Assembly (NCBI GenBank): GCA_052387255.1
Contig: JBQTJI010000019.1
Span: 62,001-126,000 of the forward strand
Source: JBBQXK01 sp052387255
GTDB taxonomy: Bacteria > Pseudomonadota > Alphaproteobacteria > Rhodobacterales > Rhodobacteraceae
Direction of reading: 5' to 3'
DNA: 64,000 bases
Below, in pieces: positions 8,717 to 17,581 of this stretch. The stretch's first letter is position 1. Every line of letters starts with the position of its first letter. The position numbers and the translations under genes are program-made. The notes under the pieces are model-generated. The model did no database searches, was not told the origin of the DNA, and worked only from the letters and a program-made list of their open reading frames with translations.

Positions 8717-10201
8717 TCACTGTGACGGGATGGCGTGACGGGCGATGGCGGCCTCGGTGATCTGGCCGGGCCCCAGTTCGGCGGCGATGCGGCCCTGGCG
8801 CATGACCAGCACGCGGTCGGCCAGGCGGATCACCTCGGGCAGTTCGGACGACACGACCAGCACCGACCGCCCCTCGGAGGCCAGCCGTTCGATCAGGGCG
8901 TGGATCTCGGCCTTGGCCCCCACGTCGATGCCGCGTGTGGGTTCGTCGAACAGGAAGATGCGCGTATCGGCGGCCAGCCAGCGGCCGATGATCGCCTTCT
9001 GCTGGTTCCCGCCCGAGAAGCTGCCGATCGGGCGATCCACGGAAAAGGGCCGCAACTGCACGTCGCGCATCAGCGCTTCGGAACGTGCGCGCAGCTTTGT
9101 CCGCTGGATCAGGCCCAGGCGGGAAAAGCGGGCCATCGCGGGCAGGCCGATGTTCGAGGTGACGGGGCGGTGGCGGATGATGCCGTCGCGCTTGCGTTCC
9201 TCGGGCAGCAGACCCAGCCCTGCGCGGATGCGGCGGCGCGGGTCGGCCGCCACGGGCTGTCCGTCAACCAGCACCTCGCCCGCGTCGGCCCGGTCCACCC
9301 CCGCGATCAGGCGCATGAGTTCGGTGCGCCCCGATCCGACCAGCCCCGCGATGCACAGAACCTCGCCCTCGCGCAGGGTCAGGGACGCCTCCTGCACCGC
9401 CTGCCCGCGCGTCAGGCCCCGCGTTTCCAGCACCACGCGGTCGCGGGCGTGGCTGCGGTGGGTGGCCTGGGTCAGTTCGCGCCCGACCATGGTTTCGATG
9501 ACGGTGTTGACGGCGGCATCGGGGATCGCCACCCGCCCCACCAGACGGCCATCGCGCAGGATCGTGGCCGACTGGCAGACGCGGTAGACCTCGTCCATCT
9601 TGTGGCTGACGTAGATGACGGACACGCCTGTGCCGCGCAGCCGTTCGATCACCTCGACCAGACGGTCGAACTCGCGGGGGGTCAGGCTGCTGGTCGGTTC
9701 GTCCATGGCGATGATGCGGGCGCGGGCGCGCAGGGCGCGGGCGATCTCGGCGATCTGTCGTTGCGCGATCCGCAGGGTGCGGATCGGCGCGGTGACATCG
9801 ATGCCGGGGTCGAGCGGGGCCAGCAGACGGCGCGCCTCGGTTTCTTGCGCGCGGCGGTCGGTGGCAAGGCCGCCGTATCGTCGCAGCGAGGCTCCGAGAA
9901 AGATGTTCTGCGCGACGGTCAGTTCCGGCACCTGCTGCAGTTCCTGGTGGATCATGGCGATGCCTGCCGCCGTCGCGTCGCGGGGCGACTGGATGGAAAC
10001 GTGCGTGCCGTCGATCTCGATGGTCCCTGCGTCGGCGGCCAGGACGCCGGACAGGATGTTGAGCAGGGTCGACTTCCCCGCGCCGTTCTCGCCCAGAAGG
10101 CCGTGCACCTCGCCGGGTTGCACCGTCAGGGACACGCCGTGCAGCACGGTGTTGCCCGAGAAGGATTTTACCACATCGGTCAGGGCCAGGCGGGGGGGCA
10201 T
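8717..10201 (-). CDS. Sugar ABC transporter ATP-binding protein, RbsA/MglA-type
   Basis: A 494-residue protein with two fused ABC domains, as in RbsA/XylG/AraG. Domain 1 has Walker A 'GENGAGKST' and Walker B ending 'IIAMDEPTS'. Domain 2 has a degenerate Walker A ('GLVGSGRTELMR') and the intact signature 'FSGGNQQKAIIGRWL', with 'FLFDEPTRGID'. I chose ATG 10201 because the longer TTG start at 10246 adds a tail without family character. About 220 bp containing a hairpin separate it from the binding-protein gene upstream. Confidence 0.93.
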   Translation of the reverse strand: MPPRLALTDVVKSFSGNTVLHGVSLTVQPGEVHGLLGENGAGKSTLLNILSGVLAADAGTIEIDGTHVSIQSPRDATAAGIAMIHQELQQVPELTVAQNIFLGASLRRYGGLATDRRAQETEARRLLAPLDPGIDVTAPIRTLRIAQRQIAEIARALRARARIIAMDEPTSSLTPREFDRLVEVIERLRGTGVSVIYVSHKMDEVYRVCQSATILRDGRLVGRVAIPDAAVNTVIETMVGRELTQATHRSHARDRVVLETRGLTRGQAVQEASLTLREGEVLCIAGLVGSGRTELMRLIAGVDRADAGEVLVDGQPVAADPRRRIRAGLGLLPEERKRDGIIRHRPVTSNIGLPAMARFSRLGLIQRTKLRARSEALMRDVQLRPFSVDRPIGSFSGGNQQKAIIGRWLAADTRIFLFDEPTRGIDVGAKAEIHALIERLASEGRSVLVVSSELPEVIRLADRVLVMRQGRIAAELGPGQITEAAIARHAIPSQ

Positions 10202-10318
10202 GCGGTTGTCCGGTCGGTCGCAGGGGAAGGATCGTCGTTGATGCAAGGAAAGGCCGGAAGTGCGTCGATATGTTTGGAGTGGGCGGTGGCAAGTGTTGCG
10301 CCTGCCCCCTCACCCCAT

Positions 10319-10342
10319 CCCTCTCCCCCGGAGGGGAGAGGG
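10319..10342. repeat. Hairpin CCCTCTCCCC/GGGGAGAGGG between binding-protein and ATPase genes
   Basis: A perfect 10-bp inverted repeat with a four-base loop, preceded by CCCCTCACCCCAT. The composition resembles the common intergenic 'CCTCACCC...CCCTCTCCCC' repeats of proteobacteria. Its position after the binding-protein gene would protect that mRNA end or partly terminate transcription, giving more binding protein than ATPase and permease. Confidence 0.6.
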
Positions 10343-10422
10343 AGGCGCTTCATTTGACGGCGCGGGGCATCGTGGTGCGCCCCGAGCGCAGGGTCGGGCC
10401 GTCGCGGACGGGTCGGCTGTCC

Positions 10423-11466
10423 TTACTGCGCCAGCAGGGCCGCGCGCAGCGCCGCCATGTCGGACGTGGCATAGGTTTCCACGTTGTCCTTCGTCACCAG
10501 CGCCTGGGGCGTGGCCACCACGCGGGGCAGGTCCTGCCCGGCCAGAAGGCGCAGCGCGACCTCCATCGCGACCTCGCCCGTCAGCACGGGAAAGCTGTCG
10601 ACCGTGCCTGTCAGGTCGCCCGCGCGGATCGCCGCATAGGCGTCGGAGATGCCGTCGGTGCCGAAGACGACGGTCTGCTCGGCCTTGCCGGCGGCCTTGA
10701 CCGCCTCGACCACGCCCAGTGCCATGCCGTCGTTGTTGGCATAGAAGCCGATCAGGTCCGGGTACTGCTGCAGGATGGTCGATGCGGCGTTGAACGCCTC
10801 TTCCCGGCTCCAGTTGGCGGGAACGGAGGCCACGACCTCGAACTTGCCCGCCGCCGTGATGGTTTCGGTGAAGCCTGCCGTGCGCTGTCCGGCGGCATAG
10901 ACGCCGGGCTGCCCTTCGATCACCGCGACCTTGCCGCCATCGGGGCGGTTCGCGACGAACCAGTTGGCGACGTTCACGCCGTTGCCCTTCTGCACGTTGC
11001 CGACATAGTGCTCGGCCGAGGGGATCACGGCGTCGTTCACGTTCAGGATCGGCACGCCGGCCGCCTTGGCCGCCTCGACCGCCGGGATCAGGTTGGCGTC
11101 CGACTGGGGCGAGAACAGAAGGGCGGCAAAGCCCTGGCTGATCAGGTTTTCGGCGATGGCCAGCTGGCCCAGCTGGTCGCCTTCGGACTGTGCCGCCTGA
11201 TAGACGAATTCGAGGCCCAGCTTGGTTGCGATGTTGGCATAGCCTTCGCCCAGGCTGCGCCAGTATTCGTTGGTCAGCGTCTTGGACACGCCACCGATCT
11301 TGGTGCCGGCGGGCGGCGCGGGCAGGGGGCCGAACTTGGCCTCAAGCTCGGACCAGTCCATGCGGTCGGGCTCGGAGTCCGAATTCAGGGGGGCCAGATC
11401 TTGTGCGGCGGCCATGCCTGCGATCAGGGCCAGGGCGGCCAGGGCAGTCTTCAGGATGTGTTGCAT
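10423..11466 (-). CDS. Sugar ABC transporter substrate-binding protein
   Basis: A 347-residue periplasmic protein. The start at ATG 11466 has a good GGGAGG ribosome site. The N-terminal signal peptide (about residues 1-22, hydrophobic core then AAAQ) is typical for Sec export. The mature part belongs to the Peripla_BP_4 family (RbsB/YtfQ/AlsB), with 'GVSKTLTNEYW', 'LLFSPQSDANL', 'VNDAVIP' and 'FYANNDGMALG'. It captures a sugar for the RbsA/RbsC-like proteins downstream. The family of 'type-I' sugar binders is certain, the ligand is not. Confidence 0.92.
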   Translation of the reverse strand: MQHILKTALAALALIAGMAAAQDLAPLNSDSEPDRMDWSELEAKFGPLPAPPAGTKIGGVSKTLTNEYWRSLGEGYANIATKLGLEFVYQAAQSEGDQLGQLAIAENLISQGFAALLFSPQSDANLIPAVEAAKAAGVPILNVNDAVIPSAEHYVGNVQKGNGVNVANWFVANRPDGGKVAVIEGQPGVYAAGQRTAGFTETITAAGKFEVVASVPANWSREEAFNAASTILQQYPDLIGFYANNDGMALGVVEAVKAAGKAEQTVVFGTDGISDAYAAIRAGDLTGTVDSFPVLTGEVAMEVALRLLAGQDLPRVVATPQALVTKDNVETYATSDMAALRAALLAQ

Positions 11467-11509
11467 GTGTTCCTCCCATTTCAACACTGATTTCTTGTGT
11501 GTCGTAAAG

Positions 11510-12505
11510 TCAGGTCGTGGTCTGTCGTCCGCTCAGGGCCTGCTGCGCGATCTCCTGCGCGGCGACGGGGTCGTGGCGAGCCTTGGCCCCGGCCAGGCGG
11601 TTGTCGGCCTCCAGCCGGTCGATGGCGGCCAGCATGCGTTGCACCGTGCGGATGTTCGCCGCGCATTCGGCCACGGGGTCGAGGCCCGAGGCATCGGGGA
11701 AGGTGTCGAAATAGATCGCGCCGTCAAAGCCGCCGCGCTTCACCTCGGCCAGAAGTTCCAGCGTGGCCATGGCGTTGACGGACCCCACCATCAGCCCGTC
11801 GTCGCGCTTGCCGTAGCCGTCGTTCAGGTGCAGGCCCAGAAGGCGCGAGCGGCGCTGGATCAGGGCGGCGGCAAAGGCGGGCTGTTCCCCGGCATAGAGC
11901 GCATGGGCAAAGTCGATGGTCACGCCCAGGTTCGGCAGGCCCACCTCGGCAATCGCCAGAAGCGTTGTCGCGGCGTCCTTCAGAACGCTGCAAGCCCTTG
12001 GTTCGTTTGGCTTGTATTCGACGCTGACCAGGCAGTCCGGATCGTGGGCGCAGACCTCGGCGATGGCCGACACGGTGTCGTTCCACAGCCGGGCATAGTC
12101 GCACTGGAAGGCATAGTCGAAGCCGTCCTGCCCCAGCCACAGCGTCATCATCGGCGCGCCCATGGCGCGGGCGGCGTCGATGCCGCGCCGGGTCAGGTCG
12201 ATGGCCTGACGCCGCACGGCCGCGTCGGGGTGGGTGAAGGCCCCGCGCCGGAAGGCCGGGTTCGCGCCGTAGCGCATCGCCAGGCCGCTGATCGCCAGAC
12301 CGTTGTCGGCCACCGTACGGGCGACCGTGGCGGGATCGTCGCCGATGTGGTCGGGATAGTTCAGGTCCAGTTCGCTGAGACCCGGCACGGTGGCCGCACG
12401 CGCCACAAGCTGTGCCAGCGACGGCTTGGCGGCCTGGTCCGGCCAGTAGTCTGCCGCCCCGGACGCAAACGAGTTGATCCGGGTCGCGAACCGATGTCCG
12501 AGCAT
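11510..12505 (-). CDS. Sugar phosphate isomerase/epimerase, TIM-barrel (xylose isomerase-like)
   Basis: A 331-residue AP_endonuc_2-fold protein, the first gene of the sugar operon, with a GGGGGG ribosome site before ATG 12505. Metal-ligand positions are visible as 'SVEYKPNEPR', 'GVTIDFAHAL', 'LLGLHLNDGY' (Glu, Asp/His and His/Asp pairs) and 'IYFDTFPD'. Such enzymes interconvert aldoses and ketoses or their epimers; similar proteins are annotated as L-rhamnose, D-tagatose or inosose isomerases. With the importer and PfkB kinase it suggests the path sugar to ketose to ketose phosphate. Confidence 0.85.
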   Translation of the reverse strand: MLGHRFATRINSFASGAADYWPDQAAKPSLAQLVARAATVPGLSELDLNYPDHIGDDPATVARTVADNGLAISGLAMRYGANPAFRRGAFTHPDAAVRRQAIDLTRRGIDAARAMGAPMMTLWLGQDGFDYAFQCDYARLWNDTVSAIAEVCAHDPDCLVSVEYKPNEPRACSVLKDAATTLLAIAEVGLPNLGVTIDFAHALYAGEQPAFAAALIQRRSRLLGLHLNDGYGKRDDGLMVGSVNAMATLELLAEVKRGGFDGAIYFDTFPDASGLDPVAECAANIRTVQRMLAAIDRLEADNRLAGAKARHDPVAAQEIAQQALSGRQTTT

Positions 12506-12805
12506 GTGATTCCCCCCCCCCTGACTTCACAGTACGCGAAAAATCCGTGAAGTTGCAACGAGAATCCGGCGGTGGCTGAAAGCGCGGAGTGGGGCGGCTC
12601 GGGGCGGTCGCCAGGCGGAACTGGCGGGCACGGCACAGGGCCGCCAAGATGGGTCAATTGCGTTTGACGCGCCCGAATCCCGCCTTGATTGAGTGGTGGA
12701 CCAGCCTGTTTCCTCCAAATTTCCACCATTTTTGCATCCTAGCAGGGGGGCAGCTCAAATCGCCTGACCGCTGCCCGGTACAGGCCCCAGGAGATGGAAA
12801 CGATC
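12506..12805. other. 300-bp divergent intergenic region
   Basis: This spacer holds the leader of the minus-strand sugar operon (candidate promoter at 12524-12558) and the leader of the plus-strand RTX gene. Near the RTX side there is an inverted repeat GGTGGA (12695-12700) / TCCACC (12722-12727) in an AT-richer stretch. I see no convincing gene in it. Confidence 0.5.
12524..12558 (-). promoter_or_regulatory. Candidate promoter and operator of the sugar operon
   Basis: Read on the minus strand, TTGCAA (12558-12553) and TACTGT (12534-12529) are separated by 18 bp, a plausible sigma-70 promoter. A 7-bp inverted repeat, ACTTCAC at 12524-12530 and GTGAAGT at 12547-12553, overlaps both elements and could be the operator for the RpiR regulator. 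This is a pattern match by eye only. Confidence 0.45.
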
Positions 12806-15800
12806 ATGGCTGTCATCAACGGAACGACCGGCAACGACACACTGCTGGCGGGAACATCCACCGCCGACACGATCTCGGGGCTGGACGGCAACGATTCGCT
12901 TTCGGGGCTGGGCGGGATCGACGTCCTGTTCGGTGGCAGCGGCAATGACACGCTGGTCGGCGGCGGCGGGGCCGACACGCTGGATGGCGGCACGGGAACC
13001 GACACGGCGGACTACTCCGCCTCGGCGGCGGGTGTGGCCGCGACCATCGGCGGCGCGGCGGGCGTGGGCGGGGATGCGCAGGGCGACACGCTGACGGCGA
13101 TCGAAATCATCATCGGGTCGGGCTTCAATGACCTTCTGGGCGGGGACGCAAACGCCAACAGCCTGTTCGGCGGGGTCGGCAACGACACGCTGATCGGCGG
13201 CCTTGGTGCGGACGTGCTGAACGGCGGGACGGGGACGGATGTCGCGAACTACGCGGCCTCGGCTTCGGGCGTCACGGTGAACCTGAACGGCACGGCGGGG
13301 GTCGGCGGCGACGCCCAGGGCGACACGCTGAGCGCGGTCGAGATCGTCGTCGGGTCGAACCTGAACGATGCGCTGAACGGCGACGGGAACGCGAACGGCC
13401 TGTACGGCGGCACGGGCAACGACACGCTGATCGGCGGTCTCGGGGCGGATACGCTGGACGGCGGCACGGGTACCGACACGGTGACCTATGCGGCGTCCAG
13501 CGCTGGCGTCACCATCACCATCGGCGGCAGCGCGGGAACGGGCGGCGATGCGGCGGGCGACCTGCTGTCGGGGATCGAGATCCTGATCGGGTCGGGCCTG
13601 AACGACGCGCTGACCGGGGATGCGAACGGCAACATGCTGATCGGCGGGGTCGGCACCGACAGCCTGTTCGGCGGCCTGGGCAGCGACACCCTGGAAGGGG
13701 GCGCGGGGGCTGACGTGCTGAACGGCGGCGACGGGATCGACATGGTCAGCTATGCCGCCAACGCCGAGAGCGTGGTCATCGACATGTCGGCGGCCGTGTA
13801 CAGCGGGGGCGATGCCGACGGCGACACGCTGGTCGGGATCGAAGGCGTGATCGGCAGCAGCTTTGACGACACGCTGGTCGGCAACGACGAGGACAACATC
13901 CTGACCGGGGGCGCAGGCGCCGACGTTCTGGACGGGGGCCTGGGCCAGGATACCGCCGACTACGCGGCTGCGTCGGCCGCCGTGCATGTCGACCTGACGC
14001 AGAGCGTGGGGCTTGCCGGGGATGCCTTCCTCGACAGCCTTGCCAGCATCGAGAACCTGACGGGGACGGATTTCAACGACACGCTGTCGGGCGATTCCGA
14101 GGTGAACGTGCTGATCGGGGGCAATGGCTCCGACGCGCTGGACGCCCGCGCGGGCAGCGATTCGACCTATGGCGGTGCCGGTGACGACACGCTGTATGGC
14201 GAGGACATCGGCGACCTGCTGGAAGGCGGGATCGGCAACGACACGTTCAACATCTCGATCGGCAGCGTCGTGATCGTGGAAGGCGCGTCGGGCGGCACGG
14301 ATGTTGTGCAGTCGTCGGTGACCTACACCCTGACCGACAACGTCGAGAACCTGACCCTGCTGGGCGGGGCCGACATCAGCGGCACGGGCAATGCCAGCAA
14401 CAACGTGCTGACCGGCAACAACGCCACGGCCGGCACCCTGTCGGAGCACGGGCACAACGCGCTGAGCGGGCTGGCAGGCGACGACACGCTGATCGGCAAC
14501 GGCGGCAACGACACGCTGAACGGCGGGACCGGCACCGACAGCATGTCGGGCGGAACCGGCAACGACACGTTCGTCGTCGATGCAAGCACGGATGTGGTGG
14601 TGGAACTGGCGGACGAGGGGATCGACCTTGTCCGGTCGGCCGTGACCTGGACGCTTGGCAGCAATTTCGAGAACCTGACGCTGATCGGTACCACCGCCAT
14701 CGACGGCACGGGCAACGACGTTGCCAACACCCTTTCGGGCAACATCGCCGCCAACATCCTGACCGGCCAGGCCGGGGACGACGAGATGTTCGGCGGCGAC
14801 GGCAGCGACACGCTGAACGGCGGCGCGGATGCCGACACCATGACCGGCGGCAACGGCGACGACCTGTACATCGTCGACCATATCGGCGACCGGGTGATCG
14901 AAACCTCGACGGACGGCAACGACCGGGTGGAAAGCTCGATCACCTATACGCTGGCGACGGGGGTGGAGATTCTGACCCTGACCGGCAGCAGTGCGATCAA
15001 CGGGTCGGGCAACACCGGCAACAACACGCTGAACGGCAACGGTGCGGACAACCTGCTGCAGGACAGCTTCGGCAACGACACGCTGTTCGGCGGGGCCGGG
15101 AACGACACGCTGGATGGCGGCACGGGCACGGATTCGCTGGTGGGCGGGATCGGCAACGACACCTACGTGGTCGACCTGGTGACCGACGTGATCGTCGAGA
15201 ACGCGACCGAAGGGACCGACCATGTGCAGTCGCTGGTGAACTGGACGCTGGGCGCGAACCTTGAAAACCTGACGCTGACCGGGTCGAGCGGTGTTTCGGG
15301 AATCGGCAACACGCTGAACAACGTCATCACCGGCAACACGCGGGCGAACCTGCTGTCGGGCCTGGACGGCGCGGATGCGCTGTTCGGCGGTGACGGGGCC
15401 GACACGCTGGACGGTGGCACGGGTGCCGACAGCATGACCGGAGGTGCGGACAACGACACCTACATCGTCGAGAATGCGGGCGATGTGGTGGTGGAAGTGG
15501 CCGAGGGCGGCACCGACACGGTGCTGGCGGTGTCCACCTATGCGCTGGGTGCGAATGTCGAGAATCTGACGCTGACCGGGACTGCCAACACCAACGGAAC
15601 CGGGTCGGCCGACGCGAACGTGCTGACCGGCAACACCGCCAACAACGTGCTGTCGGGCCTTGCCGGCAACGACACGCTGTTCGGCGGCACCGGCCTCGAC
15701 ACGCTGGACGGCGGCACGGGCGCGGATTCGATGAACGGCGGCACCGGCAACGACCTGTACATCGTCGATGACGAGGGCGACCTGGTGGTCGAAACCTCGA

Positions 15801-17536
15801 CCGGGGGCATCGACCAGGTCAACGCCGCGATCACCCACACGCTGTCGCTGTACATCGAGAACCTGACGCTGACCGGGACATCCATGATCAACGGCAGCGG
15901 CAACACGCTGGCCAACACGATCACCGGCAACAACGCGGCAAACCTGCTGGCGGGCAATTCGGGGAACGACACGATCTTTGGCGGTTCGGGCGCCGACACG
16001 CTGGATGGCGGTGTCGGCACGGACTCGCTGATCGGCGGCAACGGCAACGACACCTACATCGTCGACAAGACCACCGACATCGTGACCGAGGATGGCACGA
16101 CGGGCATCGACACGGTGCAGAGCATCGTCGCCTGGACGCTGGGGGTGAACCTCGAGAACCTGACGCTGACGGGCCTGACCTCGATTGCCGGAACCGGCAA
16201 CACGCTGAACAACGTCATCACCGGCAACGGTCGGGCGAACCTGATCTCGGGTCTGGACGGCAGCGACACGCTGTTCGGTGGGGCCGGGAACGACACGCTG
16301 GATGGCGGCATCGGGGCCGACAGCATGGCCGGCGGGGTCGAGAACGATACCTACATCGTCGACAATGCGGGCGATGTCGTCGTGGAAGAGACGGGCGGCG
16401 GGGTTGATACCGTGCGCACGGCCGGCAGCTACACCCTGGGGGCCGAGGTCGAGAACATGCTGCTGATCGGGACGGATGCGGTGAACGGCACGGGCAACGG
16501 TGCGGTCAACGTGCTGACCGGCAACACCGCGGCCAACCTGCTATCGGGCCTGGCGGGCAACGACACGCTGATCGGCGGCGAAGGCAACGACACGCTCGAC
16601 GGCGGCGAGGGTGTGGACTCGATGAACGGCGGTCTTGGTGACGACGTGTTCGTCGTGGACAACGTGGCCGACAAGACGTCGGAACTGTCGGGTGCCGGGA
16701 CCGACACGGTGCAGAGCGTCATCACCTGGACGCTGGCCACCAACGTCGAGAACCTGACCCTGACCGGCAGCGACGCGATCAACGGCAACGGCAACACCGC
16801 CGCCAACGTGCTGACCGGCAACGGCGTGGCCAACCGTTTGTTCGGCAGTTCGGGCAACGACATGCTGTTCGGAGGCGCGGGCAACGACACATTGGATGGT
16901 GGGACGGGATCGGATTCGTCGGCGGGGGGGATCGGCGACGATACTTATATCGTCGATGCCCTGACGGACGTGCTGACCGAAGACGCCAGCGCCGGGACCG
17001 ACGTGGTCAACAGCGGCGTGGCCTGGACCCTGGGTGCGAACTTCGAGAACCTGGTGCTGACGGGGTCGAGCGGGATCGCGGGCACGGGCAACGGGGTGGC
17101 CAACGTCATCACCGGCAACTCGCGCACGAACCTGATGTCGGGTCTGGGCGGCAACGACACGCTGGATGGCGGCCTGGGCAATGACACGCTGAACGGCGGG
17201 GCGGACGATGACCTGCTGACCGGCGGGTCGGGGGCCGACACGTTCGTGTTCAGCGGGTTGAGCGTGGGCAGCGACACCATCGCCGACTTCAACGGGCTGA
17301 ACGGCACCTCGCGGGTCGGCGACCTCTTGCGCTTCGAGGGGATCCTGACGGGCACCTTCGGCTATGTCGGCGGCGGCAGCTTTGCCGCGGCGGGCAACAG
17401 CCAGGCGCGGGTCGATGCCGGCACCGGGACGATCCAGGTCGATGCCGATGGCAACGGGTCGGTCGACATCTCGGTGGCGCTGACCGGGCTGACCAGTGCT
17501 TCGCAGATCCTGGCCACGGACTTCGTGTTCGTCTGA
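12806..17536 (+). CDS. Giant RTX (hemolysin-type calcium-binding repeat) protein
   Basis: A 1576-residue acidic repeat protein beginning 'MAVINGTTGNDTL', a common start for secreted RTX proteins; ATG 12794 is also possible, but the AGGAG abuts it. It is built from nonapeptides GGxGxDxLx that bind calcium in a beta-roll. Residues about 1-500 hold about five units of 80-95 residues with a 'YAASAxGVTxxxxGxAGxGGDAxGD' insert. From about residue 510 there are ten units of about 100 residues, each with 'ENLTLTG', 'GTGNxxxNVLTGN' and 'GTDTVxSxxxWTLG'. The last 100 residues ('GADTFVFSGL', 'IADFNGLNG') look like the type I secretion signal region. It is probably exported without cleavage and acts as a surface or matrix protein. 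No type I secretion genes are in the window, and no enzyme domain is visible. Confidence 0.9.
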   Translation: MAVINGTTGNDTLLAGTSTADTISGLDGNDSLSGLGGIDVLFGGSGNDTLVGGGGADTLDGGTGTDTADYSASAAGVAATIGGAAGVGGDAQGDTLTAIEIIIGSGFNDLLGGDANANSLFGGVGNDTLIGGLGADVLNGGTGTDVANYAASASGVTVNLNGTAGVGGDAQGDTLSAVEIVVGSNLNDALNGDGNANGLYGGTGNDTLIGGLGADTLDGGTGTDTVTYAASSAGVTITIGGSAGTGGDAAGDLLSGIEILIGSGLNDALTGDANGNMLIGGVGTDSLFGGLGSDTLEGGAGADVLNGGDGIDMVSYAANAESVVIDMSAAVYSGGDADGDTLVGIEGVIGSSFDDTLVGNDEDNILTGGAGADVLDGGLGQDTADYAAASAAVHVDLTQSVGLAGDAFLDSLASIENLTGTDFNDTLSGDSEVNVLIGGNGSDALDARAGSDSTYGGAGDDTLYGEDIGDLLEGGIGNDTFNISIGSVVIVEGASGGTDVVQSSVTYTLTDNVENLTLLGGADISGTGNASNNVLTGNNATAGTLSEHGHNALSGLAGDDTLIGNGGNDTLNGGTGTDSMSGGTGNDTFVVDASTDVVVELADEGIDLVRSAVTWTLGSNFENLTLIGTTAIDGTGNDVANTLSGNIAANILTGQAGDDEMFGGDGSDTLNGGADADTMTGGNGDDLYIVDHIGDRVIETSTDGNDRVESSITYTLATGVEILTLTGSSAINGSGNTGNNTLNGNGADNLLQDSFGNDTLFGGAGNDTLDGGTGTDSLVGGIGNDTYVVDLVTDVIVENATEGTDHVQSLVNWTLGANLENLTLTGSSGVSGIGNTLNNVITGNTRANLLSGLDGADALFGGDGADTLDGGTGADSMTGGADNDTYIVENAGDVVVEVAEGGTDTVLAVSTYALGANVENLTLTGTANTNGTGSADANVLTGNTANNVLSGLAGNDTLFGGTGLDTLDGGTGADSMNGGTGNDLYIVDDEGDLVVETSTGGIDQVNAAITHTLSLYIENLTLTGTSMINGSGNTLANTITGNNAANLLAGNSGNDTIFGGSGADTLDGGVGTDSLIGGNGNDTYIVDKTTDIVTEDGTTGIDTVQSIVAWTLGVNLENLTLTGLTSIAGTGNTLNNVITGNGRANLISGLDGSDTLFGGAGNDTLDGGIGADSMAGGVENDTYIVDNAGDVVVEETGGGVDTVRTAGSYTLGAEVENMLLIGTDAVNGTGNGAVNVLTGNTAANLLSGLAGNDTLIGGEGNDTLDGGEGVDSMNGGLGDDVFVVDNVADKTSELSGAGTDTVQSVITWTLATNVENLTLTGSDAINGNGNTAANVLTGNGVANRLFGSSGNDMLFGGAGNDTLDGGTGSDSSAGGIGDDTYIVDALTDVLTEDASAGTDVVNSGVAWTLGANFENLVLTGSSGIAGTGNGVANVITGNSRTNLMSGLGGNDTLDGGLGNDTLNGGADDDLLTGGSGADTFVFSGLSVGSDTIADFNGLNGTSRVGDLLRFEGILTGTFGYVGGGSFAAAGNSQARVDAGTGTIQVDADGNGSVDISVALTGLTSASQILATDFVFV

Positions 17537-17547
17537 CGGGTCTGGCG

Positions 17548-17576
17548 GTCCCGGTGCCCGTTCGTGGCACCGGGAC
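17548..17576. terminator. Bidirectional hairpin between convergent genes
   Basis: A perfect 11-bp stem, GTCCCGGTGCC with GGCACCGGGAC, and a seven-base loop sits 11 bp after the RTX stop and 5 bp from the stop of the convergent FAD oxidoreductase. It has no long T run but would end or stabilise both transcripts. Confidence 0.7.
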
Positions 17577-17581
17577 GCGTC

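Noticed and set aside
12755..15838. 1027-codon open frame on the minus strand
   Set aside because: It is the antisense image of the RTX repeats; its repetitive V/R/Q-rich product has no family character, and the plus-strand frame is clearly coding.
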